Position numbers and translations under genes: made by a program
The notes under the pieces: generated by a model
Told to the model about the DNA's origin: nothing
Database searches by the model: none
What the model saw: only the letters and a program-made list of their open reading frames with translations
In this document: positions 22,421 to 34,112 of the stretch, piece after piece
How positions within the stretch are numbered: position 1 is the first letter of the stretch
Layout of the letters: each line of letters opens with the position of its first letter
Source of the DNA: Pantoea agglomerans
GTDB lineage: Bacteria > Pseudomonadota > Gammaproteobacteria > Enterobacterales > Enterobacteriaceae
NCBI RefSeq assembly: GCF_021397715.1
Contig: NZ_CP090207.1
Span: 3,410,001-3,474,000, forward strand
Direction of reading: 5' to 3'
Length of the DNA stretch: 64,000 nt

Positions 22421-23272
22421 TTAAGACTGTTTGGACATGGCTGCAACTTCTGCAGCGAAGTCAGACTCAACTTTCTCGATGCCTTCACCCACTTCGAAGC
22501 GGATGAAATTGATGACGTCAGCGCCCTGCTCTTTCAGCGCCTGGCCAACGGTTTTGCTTGGGTCGATAACGAAAGCCTGACCGGTCAGAGAAACTTCGCC
22601 GGTGAATTTCTTCATACGGCCTTCAACCATCTTCTCTGCAATCTCTTTTGGCTTGCCAGACTGCATCGCGATGTCCAGCTGAACCTGGTACTCTTTCTCT
22701 ACCACGTCGGCAGAAACGTCTTCTGGCTTAACAAACTCAGGCTTGCTCGCCGCAACGTGCATCGCGATCTGCTTGATCAGATCTTCGTTTGCGCCAGTGG
22801 TTGAAACCAGTACGCCGATACGTGCGCCGTGCAGGTAGCTGCCCAGCTCTGCGCCTTCCAGGATTGCCACACGGCGGATGTTGATGTTCTCACCGATTTT
22901 AGCAACCAGCGCAACGCGCTCTTCTTCGAATTGCGCTTTCAGGACTTCAACGTCGGTAACGCGATCCGCTGCAGCCGCATCCAGAACTTTGTCTGCGAAT
23001 GCCTGGAAACCACCATCTTTCGCAACGAAGTCAGTCTGGCAGTTCACTTCCAGAATCACGCCGTAGTCACCAACGATTTTGGTTTTGATTACGCCATCAG
23101 CAGCAACGTTGCCTGCTTTTTTCGCTGCTTTGATTGCGCCAGACTTACGCATGTTCTCAATCGCCAGCTCAATGTCGCCGTTCGCTTCAGTCAGCGCTTT
23201 TTTGCAATCCATCATGCCCGCGCCAGTACGTTCGCGCAGTTCTTTTACCAATGCAGCGGTAATGTCAGCCAT
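22421..23272 (-). CDS. tsf: Elongation factor Ts
   Basis: EF-Ts is the nucleotide-exchange factor for EF-Tu. The 283-residue protein carries the UBA-like N-terminal domain ([20 protein letters not shown]), the core contact motif [10 protein letters not shown] at residues about 76-85, and the C-terminal module. Length matches E. coli EF-Ts. It is co-transcribed with rpsB across an attenuator-like hairpin. Confidence 0.98.
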   Translation of the reverse strand: MADITAALVKELRERTGAGMMDCKKALTEANGDIELAIENMRKSGAIKAAKKAGNVAADGVIKTKIVGDYGVILEVNCQTDFVAKDGGFQAFADKVLDAAAADRVTDVEVLKAQFEEERVALVAKIGENINIRRVAILEGAELGSYLHGARIGVLVSTTGANEDLIKQIAMHVAASKPEFVKPEDVSADVVEKEYQVQLDIAMQSGKPKEIAEKMVEGRMKKFTGEVSLTGQAFVIDPSKTVGQALKEQGADVINFIRFEVGEGIEKVESDFAAEVAAMSKQS

Positions 23273-23383
23273 TCCAGAATCCTCGGTTCGTGCCCCGGTA
23301 CGTTTGCACCCACAGACACTTATTTGCGGAAAATTTACTCTGTCCCGCTGTCCCGAAGGGAGCGTGACAGACTTAGATAAAAT

Positions 23384-23407
23384 AAAGGGGCCAGCATTGG
23401 CCCCTTA
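23384..23407 (-). terminator. Attenuator-like terminator between rpsB and tsf
   Basis: The stem AAGGGGCC / GGCCCCTT (23385-23406) is followed on the minus strand by TTATTTTATC. It lies in the 181-bp rpsB-tsf gap. A partial terminator here would set the S2 to EF-Ts ratio. Confidence 0.75.
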
Positions 23408-23453
23408 CAGATCACATCTGAATACTAAGGGCTCTTATGCAGAGCAAACCTTA

Positions 23454-24345
<892 letters not shown>

Positions 24346-24351
24346 GCGCGC

Positions 24352-24381
24352 TTTATACCATAACCGCGCCCTGGACGCCAA
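24352..24381 (-). promoter_or_regulatory. Predicted sigma-70 promoter of rpsB with GC-rich discriminator
   Basis: On the minus strand TTGGCG (24376-24381) and TATAAA (24352-24357) are separated by 18 bp and followed directly by GCGCGCC. A GC-rich discriminator after the -10 box is typical of stringently controlled ribosomal-protein promoters repressed by ppGpp and DksA. Confidence 0.6.
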
Positions 24382-24499
24382 TAAATGATCGCTGACGGAG
24401 GCCAGCGCGTTCTCTATTTGGCAGCCCATTTACTGGCTGCTAACATGACAGCACAGAACTTATTATTGTCGAAAATTTCGACAAATGCGGATTAATTTA

Positions 24500-25294
24500 A
24501 TGGCAATTTCAATTAAAACCCCTGAAGAAATCGAAAAAATGCGCGTTGCGGGCCGTCTGGCTGCCGAGGTGCTGGAGATGATCGAGCCACACGTTCAACC
24601 GGGTGTCACCACCGGTGAGCTGGACCGCATCTGCCACGACTACATCACGCAGCATCAGCAGGCAGTTTCTGCCTGCCTCGGCTACCACGGCTTTCCGAAG
24701 TCGGTCTGCATTTCGGTCAATGAGGTGGTCTGTCACGGTATCCCCAGCGATGACCGCCAGTTAAAAGATGGCGACATCATCAATATCGATGTCACCGTGA
24801 TTAAAGATGAATACCACGGTGATACCTCGAAGATGTTTATCGTGGGTAAGCCGACCATTCAGGGCGAGCGTCTGTGCCGCGTCACGCAGGAGAGCCTCTA
24901 TCTTTCATTGCGCCTGATTAAGCCAGGCATCCGTCTGCGTGAGCTGGGCCGCGCGATTCAGAAATATGTGGAGGCGAATGACTTCTCGGTGGTGCGTGAG
25001 TATTGCGGTCACGGCATCGGCAAGGGCTTCCATGAAGAGCCACAGGTGCTGCATTACGATGCGGACGATGGCGGCGTGGTGCTGCAGGCGGGCATGACCT
25101 TTACCGTAGAACCGATGGTCAATGCGGGCGATTACCGCATCCGCACCATGAAAGATGGCTGGACGGTAAAAACCAAAGATCGCAGCTTGTCCGCGCAGTA
25201 TGAGCATACTATTGTGGTGACGGAAAACGGCTGTGAGATCTTAACCCTGCGCAAAGATGACACCCTGCCTGCGGTGCTGGTTGCTGAAGGGTAA
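24500..25294 (+). CDS. map: Methionine aminopeptidase type I
   Basis: Map removes the N-terminal Met from nascent proteins when the second residue is small. The 264-residue pita-bread protein has its metal ligands in the expected segments: [19 protein letters not shown] (two Asp), [16 protein letters not shown] (His), [10 protein letters not shown] (Glu) and [11 protein letters not shown] (Glu). The ATG at 24500 gives [14 protein letters not shown] and the same length as E. coli; the upstream in-frame ATG would add five residues. It diverges from rpsB, as in E. coli. Confidence 0.97.
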   Translation: MAISIKTPEEIEKMRVAGRLAAEVLEMIEPHVQPGVTTGELDRICHDYITQHQQAVSACLGYHGFPKSVCISVNEVVCHGIPSDDRQLKDGDIINIDVTVIKDEYHGDTSKMFIVGKPTIQGERLCRVTQESLYLSLRLIKPGIRLRELGRAIQKYVEANDFSVVREYCGHGIGKGFHEEPQVLHYDADDGGVVLQAGMTFTVEPMVNAGDYRIRTMKDGWTVKTKDRSLSAQYEHTIVVTENGCEILTLRKDDTLPAVLVAEG

Positions 25295-25312
25295 TTCCCC
25301 CACTACAGAATC

Positions 25313-25339
25313 AAGCCGGCGCTATGCCGGCTTTTTTTT
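25313..25339 (+). terminator. Rho-independent terminator downstream of map
   Basis: The stem AAGCCGGC / GCCGGCTT with loop GCTAT is followed by six more T bases. It ends map and lies only about 23 bp before the glnD start, so glnD needs read-through or its own promoter. Confidence 0.88.
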
Positions 25340-25361
25340 GGCTGAAGAAGAGAAGAGCTGC

Positions 25362-28016
25362 ATGAGCGTGAGCCTGTCGGAAGAGGTACAAAACGGTCTG
25401 GTCGATTCCCCGGCCGAATGGGATGACGATCAGCTCACCCGCGACATCCTGAAACAGCGGCTGGAGCAGTTTCATCAGTACCTGTCCACCGCGTTCGACG
25501 CCGGTGAACCGGTCGAGCCGCTGATTGACGCCCGCACGCTGTTTATCGATCGCCTGCTGCGTCGCCTGTGGCGCTTCTTCGGCTTTGACCCGATGAGTGA
25601 TATCGCCCTGGTGGCCGTCGGCGGTTATGGCCGTGCCGAACTGCATCCGCTGTCGGACATCGACGTGCTGATCCTCAGCCGTCAGCCGCTGGATGACCAG
25701 GCGGCACAGCGCACCAGCGCGCTGCTGACCCTGATGTGGGATCTGAAGCTGGAAGTCGGCCACAGCGTGCGCACTCTGGAAGAGTGTCTGCTGGAAGGCT
25801 TATCGGATCTGACCGTTGCGACCAACCTGATTGAGTCACGGATGCTGACCGGTGATGTGGCGCTGTTTCTTGAACTGCAGAAAAACGTCTTCAGCGACGG
25901 ATTCTGGCCCTCGTCATCCTTTTTCGCCGCCAAAATCGAAGAGCAGCAGGAGCGCCATAAACGCTATCACGGCACCAGCTATAACCTTGAGCCAGACATC
26001 AAAAGCAGCCCTGGCGGTCTGCGCGATATCCACACTCTGCAATGGGTGGCGCGCCGCCATTTTGGAGCCACCACGCTGGATGAGATGGTCGGCTTCGGTT
26101 TCCTCACCGAAGTGGAGCGCAGCGAGCTGAACGAGTGCCAGGAGTTTCTCTGGCGCATCCGCTTCGCCCTGCACCTCTCCCTGCCCCGCTACGACAACCG
26201 TCTGCTGTTCGATCGTCAGCTCAGCGTGGCGCAACGCCTCAACTATCAGGGCGAAGGCAACGAGCCGGTCGAGCGGATGATGAAAGATTTTTACCGGGTC
26301 ACGCGGCGGATCGGTGAACTGAATCAGATGCTGCTGCAGCTGTTTGATGAAGCCATTCTGGCGCTGCCGACCAGTGAAAAGCCCTGCCCGATCGACGATG
26401 ACTTTCAGCTGCGCGGCGACCTGATTGACCTGCGCGATGCCACCCTGTTTGAGCGTGAGCCGCAGGCGATTCTGCGCATGTTCTACGTTATGGTGCGCAA
26501 CGACGCCATTAAAGGCATCTACTCCACCACGCTGCGTCATCTGCGCCATGCGCGCCGCCATCTGAAACAGCCGCTGTGTCAGATCCCGGAAGCGCGTCGC
26601 ACCTTTATGTCTATTCTGCGTCATCCTGGCGCCGTCAGCCGGGCGCTGGTGCCGATGCATCGTCACAGTGTGTTATGGGCTTACACGCCGCTGTGGGGTC
26701 ATATTGTCGGCCAGATGCAATTCGATCTGTTCCACGCCTATACCGTTGATGAGCACACCATTCGCGTCCTGCAGAAGCTGGAGAGTTTCGCCAGCGAAAC
26801 GACCCGATCGCAGCACCCGCTATGCGTTGAGCTCTGGCCGCGCCTGCCGCAGCAGGAGCTGTTGCTGATGGCTGCGCTGCTACATGACATCGCCAAAGGG
26901 CGCGGCGGCGATCACTCGATTCTCGGCGCCCAGGATGCGCTCGACTTCGCTGAAATGCACGGCCTGAACTCGCGTGAAACCCAGCTGGTCGCCTGGCTGG
27001 TGCGCCATCATCTGCTGATGTCAGTCACCGCGCAGCGCCGCGATATTCAGGACCCGACGGTGATCCAGCAGTTCGCCGAGGTGATGCAGAATGAAAACCG
27101 GCTGCGCTATCTGGTCTGCCTGACCGTGGCGGATATCTGCGCCACCAACGAAAGCCTGTGGAACAGCTGGAAGCAGAGCCTGTTGCGCGAACTGTTTTTC
27201 GCCACCGAGAAACAGCTGCGGCGCGGTATGGAGAATAGCCCGGACCTGCGCGAACGGGTGCGCCACCATCGTCTGCAGGCGCTGGCGCTGCTGCGGATGG
27301 ACAATATCGATGAAGAGCGGTTGCACCAAATCTGGAACCGCTGCCGCGCCGACTATTTCCTGCGGCATACGCCGAATCAGATCGCCTGGCATGCCCGGCA
27401 TCTGATGGGCCACGATCTGACAAAACCGCTGGTACTGGTCAGCCCGCAGGCGACGCGCGGCGGCACCGAGATTTTTATCTGGAGTCCGGATCGACCGCAC
27501 CTGTTTGCCGCCGTGGCGGGCGAGCTGGATCGCCGCAACCTCAGCGTGCACGATGCGCAAATCTTTACCAGCCGCGACGGCATGGCGATGGATACCTTTA
27601 TTGTGCTGGAGCCCGATGGCAGTCCGCTGTCACCCGACCGCCATCCGATGATTATTCAGGCGCTGGAACAGGCGATTACCCAGTCAGACTGGGTGCCGCC
27701 GCGAACCCGTCGTCCGTCGGCCAAACTGAAGCACTTCAGCGTGGATACCGAAGTCAATTTCCTGCCAACCCACACCGACCGCCGCAGCTACCTGGAACTG
27801 GTGGCGCTCGATCAGCCTGGCCTGCTGGCGCGGGTCGGTGAAGTGTTTGCCGATCTCGGCGTCTCGCTGCACGGCGCGCGCATCAGCACCATCGGCGAGC
27901 GGGTCGAAGATTTGTTTATTCTCGCCAACAGTGAGCGCCAGGCGCTGAGTGAAGAAATGCGTAAAGCGTTGCAACAACGGTTGACAGAAGCCCTTAATCC
28001 AAACGATAAAGTGTGA
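25362..28016 (+). CDS. glnD: Bifunctional uridylyltransferase/uridylyl-removing enzyme GlnD
   Basis: GlnD senses glutamine and adds or removes UMP on the PII proteins GlnB and GlnK, controlling glutamine synthetase and Ntr genes. The 884-residue protein shows the nucleotidyltransferase motif [20 protein letters not shown] (about residues 87-106), the PII-uridylyltransferase region, the HD hydrolase motif [14 protein letters not shown] (about residue 510) and two C-terminal ACT domains (starting near [16 protein letters not shown] and [20 protein letters not shown]). The ATG at 25362 follows AGAAGAG; an earlier in-frame start would run through the map terminator. Confidence 0.97.
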   Translation: MSVSLSEEVQNGLVDSPAEWDDDQLTRDILKQRLEQFHQYLSTAFDAGEPVEPLIDARTLFIDRLLRRLWRFFGFDPMSDIALVAVGGYGRAELHPLSDIDVLILSRQPLDDQAAQRTSALLTLMWDLKLEVGHSVRTLEECLLEGLSDLTVATNLIESRMLTGDVALFLELQKNVFSDGFWPSSSFFAAKIEEQQERHKRYHGTSYNLEPDIKSSPGGLRDIHTLQWVARRHFGATTLDEMVGFGFLTEVERSELNECQEFLWRIRFALHLSLPRYDNRLLFDRQLSVAQRLNYQGEGNEPVERMMKDFYRVTRRIGELNQMLLQLFDEAILALPTSEKPCPIDDDFQLRGDLIDLRDATLFEREPQAILRMFYVMVRNDAIKGIYSTTLRHLRHARRHLKQPLCQIPEARRTFMSILRHPGAVSRALVPMHRHSVLWAYTPLWGHIVGQMQFDLFHAYTVDEHTIRVLQKLESFASETTRSQHPLCVELWPRLPQQELLLMAALLHDIAKGRGGDHSILGAQDALDFAEMHGLNSRETQLVAWLVRHHLLMSVTAQRRDIQDPTVIQQFAEVMQNENRLRYLVCLTVADICATNESLWNSWKQSLLRELFFATEKQLRRGMENSPDLRERVRHHRLQALALLRMDNIDEERLHQIWNRCRADYFLRHTPNQIAWHARHLMGHDLTKPLVLVSPQATRGGTEIFIWSPDRPHLFAAVAGELDRRNLSVHDAQIFTSRDGMAMDTFIVLEPDGSPLSPDRHPMIIQALEQAITQSDWVPPRTRRPSAKLKHFSVDTEVNFLPTHTDRRSYLELVALDQPGLLARVGEVFADLGVSLHGARISTIGERVEDLFILANSERQALSEEMRKALQQRLTEALNPNDKV

Positions 28017-28099
28017 CCAAAGTCGATTTGTGAATCTTAAACTTTTTACTGGTGTCGGGGGATTGCCCGGCACTGCACATGACAGATCAGGAAAAAAAT

Positions 28100-28924
28100 A
28101 TGCAACAGTTACAGAGCGTTATTGAATCCGCCTTCGAACGTCGTGCTGATATCACCCCAGCCAGCGTCGACAACGAAACCCGTGATGCCATCAACCAGGT
28201 GATCTCTCTGCTGGACAGCGGTGCACTGCGCGTTTCCGAGAAGATCGACGGCGAGTGGGTAACGCATCAGTGGCTGAAGAAAGCGGTCCTGCTCTCTTTC
28301 CGCATCAACGACAACCAGGTAATGGAAGGCGCGGAAACCCGTTTCTACGACAAAGTACCCATGAAATTTGCTGGCTGGGATGAGACGCGTTTCAAAGAAG
28401 CGGGTTTCCGTGTCGTGCCACCTGCGGCGGTGCGTCAGGGTGCCTATATCGCCCGCAACACCGTGCTGATGCCTTCTTACGTCAACATTGGTGCCTTTGT
28501 GGATGAAGGCACCATGGTGGATACCTGGGCGACCGTGGGTTCCTGTGCGCAGATCGGTAAAAACGTTCATCTCTCTGGCGGCGTGGGTATCGGTGGCGTG
28601 CTGGAACCGCTGCAGGCAAACCCCACCATCATCGAAGATAACTGCTTCATTGGCGCGCGCTCTGAAATCGTTGAAGGCGTCATCGTTGAAGAAGGTTCGG
28701 TGATCTCGATGGGCGTTTACATCGGCCAGAGCACCAAAATTTATGACCGCGAAACCGGTGAAGTGCATTATGGCCGCGTGCCGGCGGGATCGGTGGTGGT
28801 TTCCGGTAACCTGCCCTCTAAAGATGGCAGCTACAGCCTCTACTGTGCCGTTATCGTCAAGAAAGTAGATGCGAAAACGCTTGGCAAAACAGGTATCAAC
28901 GAACTGCTGCGTACCATCGACTGA
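28100..28924 (+). CDS. dapD: Tetrahydrodipicolinate N-succinyltransferase
   Basis: DapD transfers succinyl from succinyl-CoA to tetrahydrodipicolinate in the lysine and meso-diaminopimelate pathway, feeding peptidoglycan. The 274-residue protein has an N-terminal helical domain ([20 protein letters not shown]) and a hexapeptide left-handed beta-helix from about residue 110 ([20 protein letters not shown]), then a short C-terminal beta domain. Length equals E. coli DapD. The start at 28100 follows GGAAAAAA. It comes 83 bp after glnD. Confidence 0.97.
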   Translation: MQQLQSVIESAFERRADITPASVDNETRDAINQVISLLDSGALRVSEKIDGEWVTHQWLKKAVLLSFRINDNQVMEGAETRFYDKVPMKFAGWDETRFKEAGFRVVPPAAVRQGAYIARNTVLMPSYVNIGAFVDEGTMVDTWATVGSCAQIGKNVHLSGGVGIGGVLEPLQANPTIIEDNCFIGARSEIVEGVIVEEGSVISMGVYIGQSTKIYDRETGEVHYGRVPAGSVVVSGNLPSKDGSYSLYCAVIVKKVDAKTLGKTGINELLRTID

Positions 28925-28930
28925 TGTCAC

Positions 28931-28966
28931 TGACGGGCTGGAAACCGGCCCGTCATCTTTTCTTTA
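28931..28966 (+). terminator. Terminator downstream of dapD
   Basis: TGACGGGC (28931-28938) pairs with GCCCGTCA (28948-28955), with an internal GG-AAA-CC extension, followed by TCTTTTCTTT. Confidence 0.8.
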
Positions 28967-29149
28967 CAGCCATTCCCAAATAACATGCTTCGCGCCGCGA
29001 ATTAACTGGTGCGTTTAGTTTTTATTCAGGTCATAATCCGCGCCAGTTAAATCCCGTCGCGCAATGTTCATCCAGCTTATTTATGTCTACAGTTGTTTAA
29101 CGTCATGAACACGACTGCGCGCTTCTCACTTTTTGATGGAAACAACGCT

Positions 29150-29542
29150 ATGTATGACAATCTGAAAAGCTTAGGTATCAGTAATCCGGACGATATTGAT
29201 CGCTACAGCCTGCGTCAGGAAGCCAATAACGATATTCTCAAGATCTACTTCCGCAAAGACAAAGGGGAGTTTTTCGCCAAAAGCGTAAAATTCAAATATC
29301 CGCGTCAGCGCAAAACCGTAGTAGCCGATCACGCCACGCAGGGCTACAAAGAAGTGCAGGAAATCAGTCCTAATCTGCGCTATGTGATCGACGAGCTGGA
29401 CCAGATTTGCCAGCGCGACCAGGTTGAAGTGGACCTGAAACGCAAAATCCTTGATGACCTGCGTCATCTGGAAAGCGTGGTATCACACAAGATTACCGAA
29501 ATTGAATCTGATCTGGAAAAGCTGACCCGCAGCGGTCGTTAA
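29150..29542 (+). CDS. yaeH: UPF0325 family protein YaeH
   Basis: This 130-residue conserved enterobacterial protein starts [20 protein letters not shown] and is rich in charged residues, with a helical C-terminal half ([20 protein letters not shown]). It has no signal peptide or membrane segment, so it is probably cytosolic. Its molecular function is unknown. The ATG at 29150 matches the family N-terminus; an upstream start would add 19 residues unlike it. It stands alone between dapD and the convergent cdaR. Confidence 0.9.
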   Translation: MYDNLKSLGISNPDDIDRYSLRQEANNDILKIYFRKDKGEFFAKSVKFKYPRQRKTVVADHATQGYKEVQEISPNLRYVIDELDQICQRDQVEVDLKRKILDDLRHLESVVSHKITEIESDLEKLTRSGR

Positions 29543-29564
29543 TTCCCTGCCAGACCAGCGATGA

Positions 29565-29596
29565 AAAAGGCTAGCACTGCTGGCCTTTGCTTTTTC
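29565..29596. terminator. Bidirectional terminator between yaeH and cdaR
   Basis: AAAGGC / GCCTTT encloses an inner AGCA / TGCT stem (29566-29588), with A runs before and GCTTTTT after. It sits between convergent genes and can serve both. Confidence 0.7.
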
Positions 29597-29612
29597 TGCC
29601 GCGCCGTTTCTC

Positions 29613-30770
29613 TCAGCCCTGCTCATCCAGCTGCAGTGCCACGTAGAGCAGCAGCCGATCGTCAAAATGGCTGAGATTCAGCCCGGTTAACTCCGAAATC
29701 CGGTTCAGTCGATATTCCAGCGTATTGCGGTGGATAAACAGCGCACGTGCAGTCGCACTCGGCTGCACATTATGCGTAAACCACGCAATCAGCGTCCGTC
29801 GCAGCAAGCCGTTGTTATCCATGCTCTTGAGCTTCGCCAGCGGCCGCGCCAGTTCATTGGCCTGCCAGCCGCCGCGCAGGCTGTCGAGCAGCACCGGCAG
29901 CACCAGATCCTGATAAAAATAGCTGCGCACGTCCGGCATCCGCTGTTTACCAACCATCATGGTGGTGCGGGCAGTTCGGTAAGAACGTGCAATGCTGCCA
30001 GGGCCGGTGAAGAAGTTCCCCAGCGCAATCCGCATCCGCAGATGACCACTCTCTTTCATCCGCTGCAACAGCTGCTCTACCCGTCGGCGGTGATCCTCCT
30101 GATCGTAACGTCCATGCCCGTTCAGGGCCGGTTTCAGCACCACCATTTCGGTTAGCGAAACAATGGCGATCAGATTGTCACGCTCCGGCGTGGTCAGCAG
30201 CGTTTGAAGCTGTTGCAGTTCTGACATGGCGCTATCCACACCGAGCTGGCCGCTATCGACCTCAACCACAGCGACCACCCGCGGCTGGTTAAGATCGATG
30301 CCGAGCCGCTGCGCCCATTCGGTTAGCTGGGGCGACAGGGTATCGCTGCGAATCAGGTTCAGCACCAGCTCTTCACGCAGGCGGCTGTCCTGCGCCAGCA
30401 TATGCAGCAACCGCGCCTGCTCCAGCATCATCTCTGCCGTCATACAGACCAGTTCACCATAATGGCGCAGCGCCAGCGGCTCACCGGTCAGACCGATCAC
30501 CCCGACAATATCGCCATCAATCCGCAACGGCAGGTTAATGCCCGGCCGTACCCCGTGCAGATGTTTCGCCACCGCTTCATCAATATCGACCACCCGTCCC
30601 TGAGAGAGCACCAGCAGCGCGCCTTCGTGCAATTCCCCAATCCGCTCGCGATCGCCGCTGCCGATAATCCGGCCACGCGCGTCCATCACGTTGACATTGC
30701 TGTCAATAATTTTCATGGTGCGCGCCACGATATCCTGCGCCAGCCGGGCATCAAGATGATAGGTAGCCAT
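29613..30770 (-). CDS. cdaR: Carbohydrate diacid regulator CdaR
   Basis: CdaR (SdaR) activates genes for uptake and breakdown of glucarate, galactarate and glycerate in E. coli. The 385-residue protein has the N-terminal diacid-recognition domain (AQDIVARTMKIIDSNVNVMD, then GSGDRERIGELHEGA), a GGDEF-like central region, and a C-terminal PucR-type helix-turn-helix in FIHRNTLEYRLNRISELTG. Residues of the recognition domain are nearly the same as E. coli. The target genes are not in this window. Confidence 0.94.
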   Translation of the reverse strand: MATYHLDARLAQDIVARTMKIIDSNVNVMDARGRIIGSGDRERIGELHEGALLVLSQGRVVDIDEAVAKHLHGVRPGINLPLRIDGDIVGVIGLTGEPLALRHYGELVCMTAEMMLEQARLLHMLAQDSRLREELVLNLIRSDTLSPQLTEWAQRLGIDLNQPRVVAVVEVDSGQLGVDSAMSELQQLQTLLTTPERDNLIAIVSLTEMVVLKPALNGHGRYDQEDHRRRVEQLLQRMKESGHLRMRIALGNFFTGPGSIARSYRTARTTMMVGKQRMPDVRSYFYQDLVLPVLLDSLRGGWQANELARPLAKLKSMDNNGLLRRTLIAWFTHNVQPSATARALFIHRNTLEYRLNRISELTGLNLSHFDDRLLLYVALQLDEQG

Positions 30771-30911
30771 CCATTACTCCAGAAAAAGAGGGGGAGAGAT
30801 AGAATACGCATGGATGGCGGCCAGAACATTGTGCAACTGCACAGAGCCAGCCGTGCATTTAGCGAATTTGCGGTCAGCATCACATTCTGCCCGGTGACGG
30901 ACAGAGGAAAT

Positions 30912-30936
30912 AAAAAAGGCGGACCGAAGTCCGCCT
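30912..30936 (-). terminator. Terminator downstream of degP
   Basis: The stem AGGCGGAC / GTCCGCCT with a CGAA loop (30917-30936) is followed on the minus strand by a T run, 20 bp after the degP stop codon. Confidence 0.88.
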
Positions 30937-30955
30937 GATAGCCTTGCGTTATCGC

Positions 30956-32395
30956 TTACTGCATCAGCAGGTAGATGCTGCTGTCGCCGCGCTTGACGTT
31001 CAGCGCCAGTACCGACGGTTTAGAATCAAGGATCTTACGCAGTTCGCCCAGATTGGTCACCGGCTGCTGGTTCACGCCCTGAATCACATCGCCCTTTTTC
31101 AGGCCGATACGCGCAGCAGCGCTGCCCGCTTTGACGTTATCCACGCGAACCCCTTTATCGCCGACTTCGCTGTTGCTGAGGTCCGCGCCTTCAATACCGG
31201 TGTAGATGGTGGCGGATTGCACTTTCGCCTGGCTGCTCTGCTGCAACTGAACCGAAACATCCACTGGCTTACCGTCGCGCAGCAGGCCCAGCTTCAGGGT
31301 GGTGCCGATGGGCAGCGAACCCACTTCGGCACGCAGCGCCGCAAAGCTGGTCAGTGGTTTACCGTTCATTGACACCACCACATCGCCCGCTTTGATACCG
31401 GCTTTCGCCGCCGCCGAACCTGGCAGCACCTGACTGACAAAGGCACCGCGCTGCGCATCGACTTTCATCGCTTTCGCCAGCTCAGAGTTCAGCTCGGTAC
31501 CCAGCACACCCAGCTCACCGCGCTTAACCTGACCAAACTCCACCATCTGCGCAGTCAGGTTTTTCACCATATTACTCGGGATGGCAAAGCCGATACCGAT
31601 GTTGCCGCCATCCGGTGCCAGAATCGCCGTATTGATACCGATCAGCTCACCGTTAAGATTAACCAGCGCGCCGCCGGAGTTACCCCGGTTGATCGCCGCA
31701 TCGGTCTGGATAAAGTTCTCGTAATTTTCCACGTTCAGGCCGCTGCGGCCCAGCGCGGAGACGATGCCCGAGGTCACGGTTTCACCCAGGCCATACGGGT
31801 TACCGATCGCCACGGTGTAGTCACCGACCCGCAGATTGTCAGAGTCGGCCATTTTCACTGCGGTGAGGTTTTTCGCATCCTGCAACTGAATCAGGGCAAT
31901 GTCAGAGCTTGGATCTTTGCCGATCACTTTCGCGTCATAGCGACGGCCATCGCTCAGCTGAACCTGAATTTTGGTGGCGTTATTCACCACATGGTTGTTG
32001 GTGACCACATAGCCTTTTTCAGCGTTGATCACCACACCCGATCCCAGCGCACGGAATTTTTCCTGCTGCGTATTCGGGCCAGGCGCGCCGCCCTCAGCAC
32101 CGCCGCCGCTCTGGCACATCGGTGAACTCTGGAACGGTGAGCCATCCTGGCAGAAAGGCGAATTATCGCCAAAGAACTGCTGGAACTGCTGCGGCATACG
32201 CGGTGTTTTTACCGTGGTGGTGCCTTCTACACTAATACTGACCACTGAAGGCATCACCTTCTCCAGCATCGGTGCCAGACTTGGCAGTTGCTGACTATCA
32301 GAAGAGGCGGTTTGCGCAGCGGAAACGGTCACGGGCGCCAGTGCCATACTCAGGCTCAGGGCCAGCGCACTTAACATTAAGCTCTTTTTTTTCAT
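30956..32395 (-). CDS. degP: Periplasmic serine protease/chaperone DegP (HtrA)
   Basis: DegP degrades or holds misfolded envelope proteins and assembles into large cages. The 479-residue precursor has a signal peptide (MKKKSLMLSALALSLSMALA), a trypsin-like protease domain with catalytic His in TNNHVVNNA, Asp in SSDIALIQL and Ser in GNSGGALV, and two PDZ domains (the first near GELGVLGTELNSELAKAM). A Q-linker region contains a two-Cys loop (PFCQDGS, PMCQSGG) as in E. coli. The start at 32395 places the signal peptide correctly. A sigma-E-type promoter lies upstream. Confidence 0.97.
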   Translation of the reverse strand: MKKKSLMLSALALSLSMALAPVTVSAAQTASSDSQQLPSLAPMLEKVMPSVVSISVEGTTTVKTPRMPQQFQQFFGDNSPFCQDGSPFQSSPMCQSGGGAEGGAPGPNTQQEKFRALGSGVVINAEKGYVVTNNHVVNNATKIQVQLSDGRRYDAKVIGKDPSSDIALIQLQDAKNLTAVKMADSDNLRVGDYTVAIGNPYGLGETVTSGIVSALGRSGLNVENYENFIQTDAAINRGNSGGALVNLNGELIGINTAILAPDGGNIGIGFAIPSNMVKNLTAQMVEFGQVKRGELGVLGTELNSELAKAMKVDAQRGAFVSQVLPGSAAAKAGIKAGDVVVSMNGKPLTSFAALRAEVGSLPIGTTLKLGLLRDGKPVDVSVQLQQSSQAKVQSATIYTGIEGADLSNSEVGDKGVRVDNVKAGSAAARIGLKKGDVIQGVNQQPVTNLGELRKILDSKPSVLALNVKRGDSSIYLLMQ

Positions 32396-32447
32396 TTTTT
32401 GGTTTCTCTTGAGGATAACTGTCCAGACCATTGCTGTGGTCGATGAG

Positions 32448-32475
32448 TGAGATAATTGTTTTAGCGCGAAGTTCC
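32448..32475 (-). promoter_or_regulatory. Predicted sigma-E promoter of degP
   Basis: On the minus strand GGAACTT (32469-32475) is followed after 16 bp by TCTCA (32448-32452), close to the sigma-E consensus (GGAACTT, 15-16 bp, TCTGA/TCAAA). degP is a classical sigma-E target in E. coli, and the sigma-E pathway protease rseP lies in the same window. Confidence 0.72.
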
Positions 32476-32529
32476 TTTTAAAGTTTCAACCAAAGGTAAA
32501 AATTTATTCCCGACCTTTACAATTGACGA

Positions 32530-34020
32530 TTATTCGACGGCCATTAAACGCCGGTACTCATCCCAGGCGTAGAGATCGGTCATCCCGCTAATATAATCCT
32601 GAATCAGGCGAAAACGATAATAACGTTCCCACAACAGCCGCTCATATTTATGCTCTACCACCAGCGTACGCATTTTATGCAGATAGGCTTTACGGTGTTT
32701 GCCGGAGAGTTTATGAAACAGCCGGGTCTCTATCGGGTGCTGCCGCAAAAAGTCCTCGTTTATCAGGGTAGTAAAGGCTTCGTAATTGAGACGCATCAGC
32801 GGTTGATAAATTTCCAGCAATCCCTTGATCACCCGGTAGCCCTGTAATTCAAGCTGTTCTACTTCGGAATGATTAAATACCTGCTGGCGCGCTACCGTTT
32901 TGAATAACTGCAGCAGACGGCCCTCTTCGCCATCATCTTCCAGCAGCGCATGATTGAAGTGACCGTCGAATATCGCGGGCAGATTATCAACAAAACGCTT
33001 CACGGCATAGGTCACTAACACACTCTGAACATTTACGCGTAATGACATAAAAAATTGATCGCTGCGGCTGCGGCGTTTTTTACTGCAGGCTTCACGCCAG
33101 GCTTCGCCAATGGTGCGGCTGAATGCGTCATTATTTTTAACCGGACCCCAGGCTTTATTGAGAAATTCATACAAACTCTCAACATTAAATATATCTTTTT
33201 CTACAGCGTCGTCCAAATCGGCAATACAATAGGAGATGTCATCGGCCGCTTCCATTATATAGGTCAGCGGAAAACGGTGATGTTCGGCCATATTGGTCGC
33301 AGCGCGCAGGTCGCTAATATAGTCCTGCTCGGAAAGATAAAAGCCCGGCTTCTTCATTAATACGCTAAATTCAGCGGGCTTCTCGCCCTGCCACCAGGCT
33401 GGCGCGGTATATTTGAGAATGCAGGCCACCTGCGAATAGCTGAGGTTGAGTTGCAACAGGCTATGAACCATCCGTATCGCCTGTGCATTGCCTTCGAAAT
33501 GACACAAGTCCTGACGGATCATCGCATTTAACTGGTCGAAGGCGCGGCGTTGCGTGTCGCCTTCCACGCCCGCCACCAGCGGATCGACCAGCTCAGCGGG
33601 AAGATTATCTTCAAACCAGTCGTTGATTGCCGCCTCGCCGAAATGACCAAACGGCGGATTACCCACGTCATGCAGCAGGCACGCCATCTCGATCAGGCTT
33701 TCAAATGCGCCTTCCAGCTCGTCCAGCCCATACTGCGCCAGCCCGCCCTGCATTTTCAGGGTCTGCAGGATCTCCTTGGTGATGTAGCGACCGGTCTGCT
33801 GCACTTCCAGCGAGTGGGTCAGCCGTGAGCGCACCGCGGCGTTACGCTCCAGCGGAAAGACCTGGGTTTTCTGCTGCAACCGGCGGATGGCCGCGGAATT
33901 AATGATCCGTCCGCGGTCGCTCTCAAAGTGGCGGGTAATGTAATATTCCCCCTCCGGATCTTTTCGACTGGTATAAGGGCGTGAGAAGCTGATCTTCTTC
34001 CTGAAATTGATCGCTGACAT
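32530..34020 (-). CDS. dgt: Deoxyguanosinetriphosphate triphosphohydrolase
   Basis: Dgt hydrolyses dGTP to deoxyguanosine and triphosphate, affecting dNTP balance and mutation rate. The 496-residue protein has the HD phosphohydrolase motif [17 protein letters not shown] (about residue 115) and the segments [20 protein letters not shown] and [19 protein letters not shown]. It ends [13 protein letters not shown] like E. coli Dgt but is about nine residues shorter overall. It diverges from mtnN and lies upstream of degP. Confidence 0.95.
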   Translation of the reverse strand: MSAINFRKKISFSRPYTSRKDPEGEYYITRHFESDRGRIINSAAIRRLQQKTQVFPLERNAAVRSRLTHSLEVQQTGRYITKEILQTLKMQGGLAQYGLDELEGAFESLIEMACLLHDVGNPPFGHFGEAAINDWFEDNLPAELVDPLVAGVEGDTQRRAFDQLNAMIRQDLCHFEGNAQAIRMVHSLLQLNLSYSQVACILKYTAPAWWQGEKPAEFSVLMKKPGFYLSEQDYISDLRAATNMAEHHRFPLTYIMEAADDISYCIADLDDAVEKDIFNVESLYEFLNKAWGPVKNNDAFSRTIGEAWREACSKKRRSRSDQFFMSLRVNVQSVLVTYAVKRFVDNLPAIFDGHFNHALLEDDGEEGRLLQLFKTVARQQVFNHSEVEQLELQGYRVIKGLLEIYQPLMRLNYEAFTTLINEDFLRQHPIETRLFHKLSGKHRKAYLHKMRTLVVEHKYERLLWERYYRFRLIQDYISGMTDLYAWDEYRRLMAVE

Positions 34021-34112
34021 TGATTACCCCTTATTTTTTCGTGAATTAATCCCCTGTTAGCCATGCTAGACTATGCCCTAAATTTCGACCTTTTACATTA
34101 GCGGGACTCACT

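Noticed and set aside
25257-25361. Earlier start for glnD overlapping the end of map
   Set aside because: It would require translation through the map terminator hairpin and adds 35 residues unlike GlnD; the ATG at 25362 has a suitable upstream purine run.
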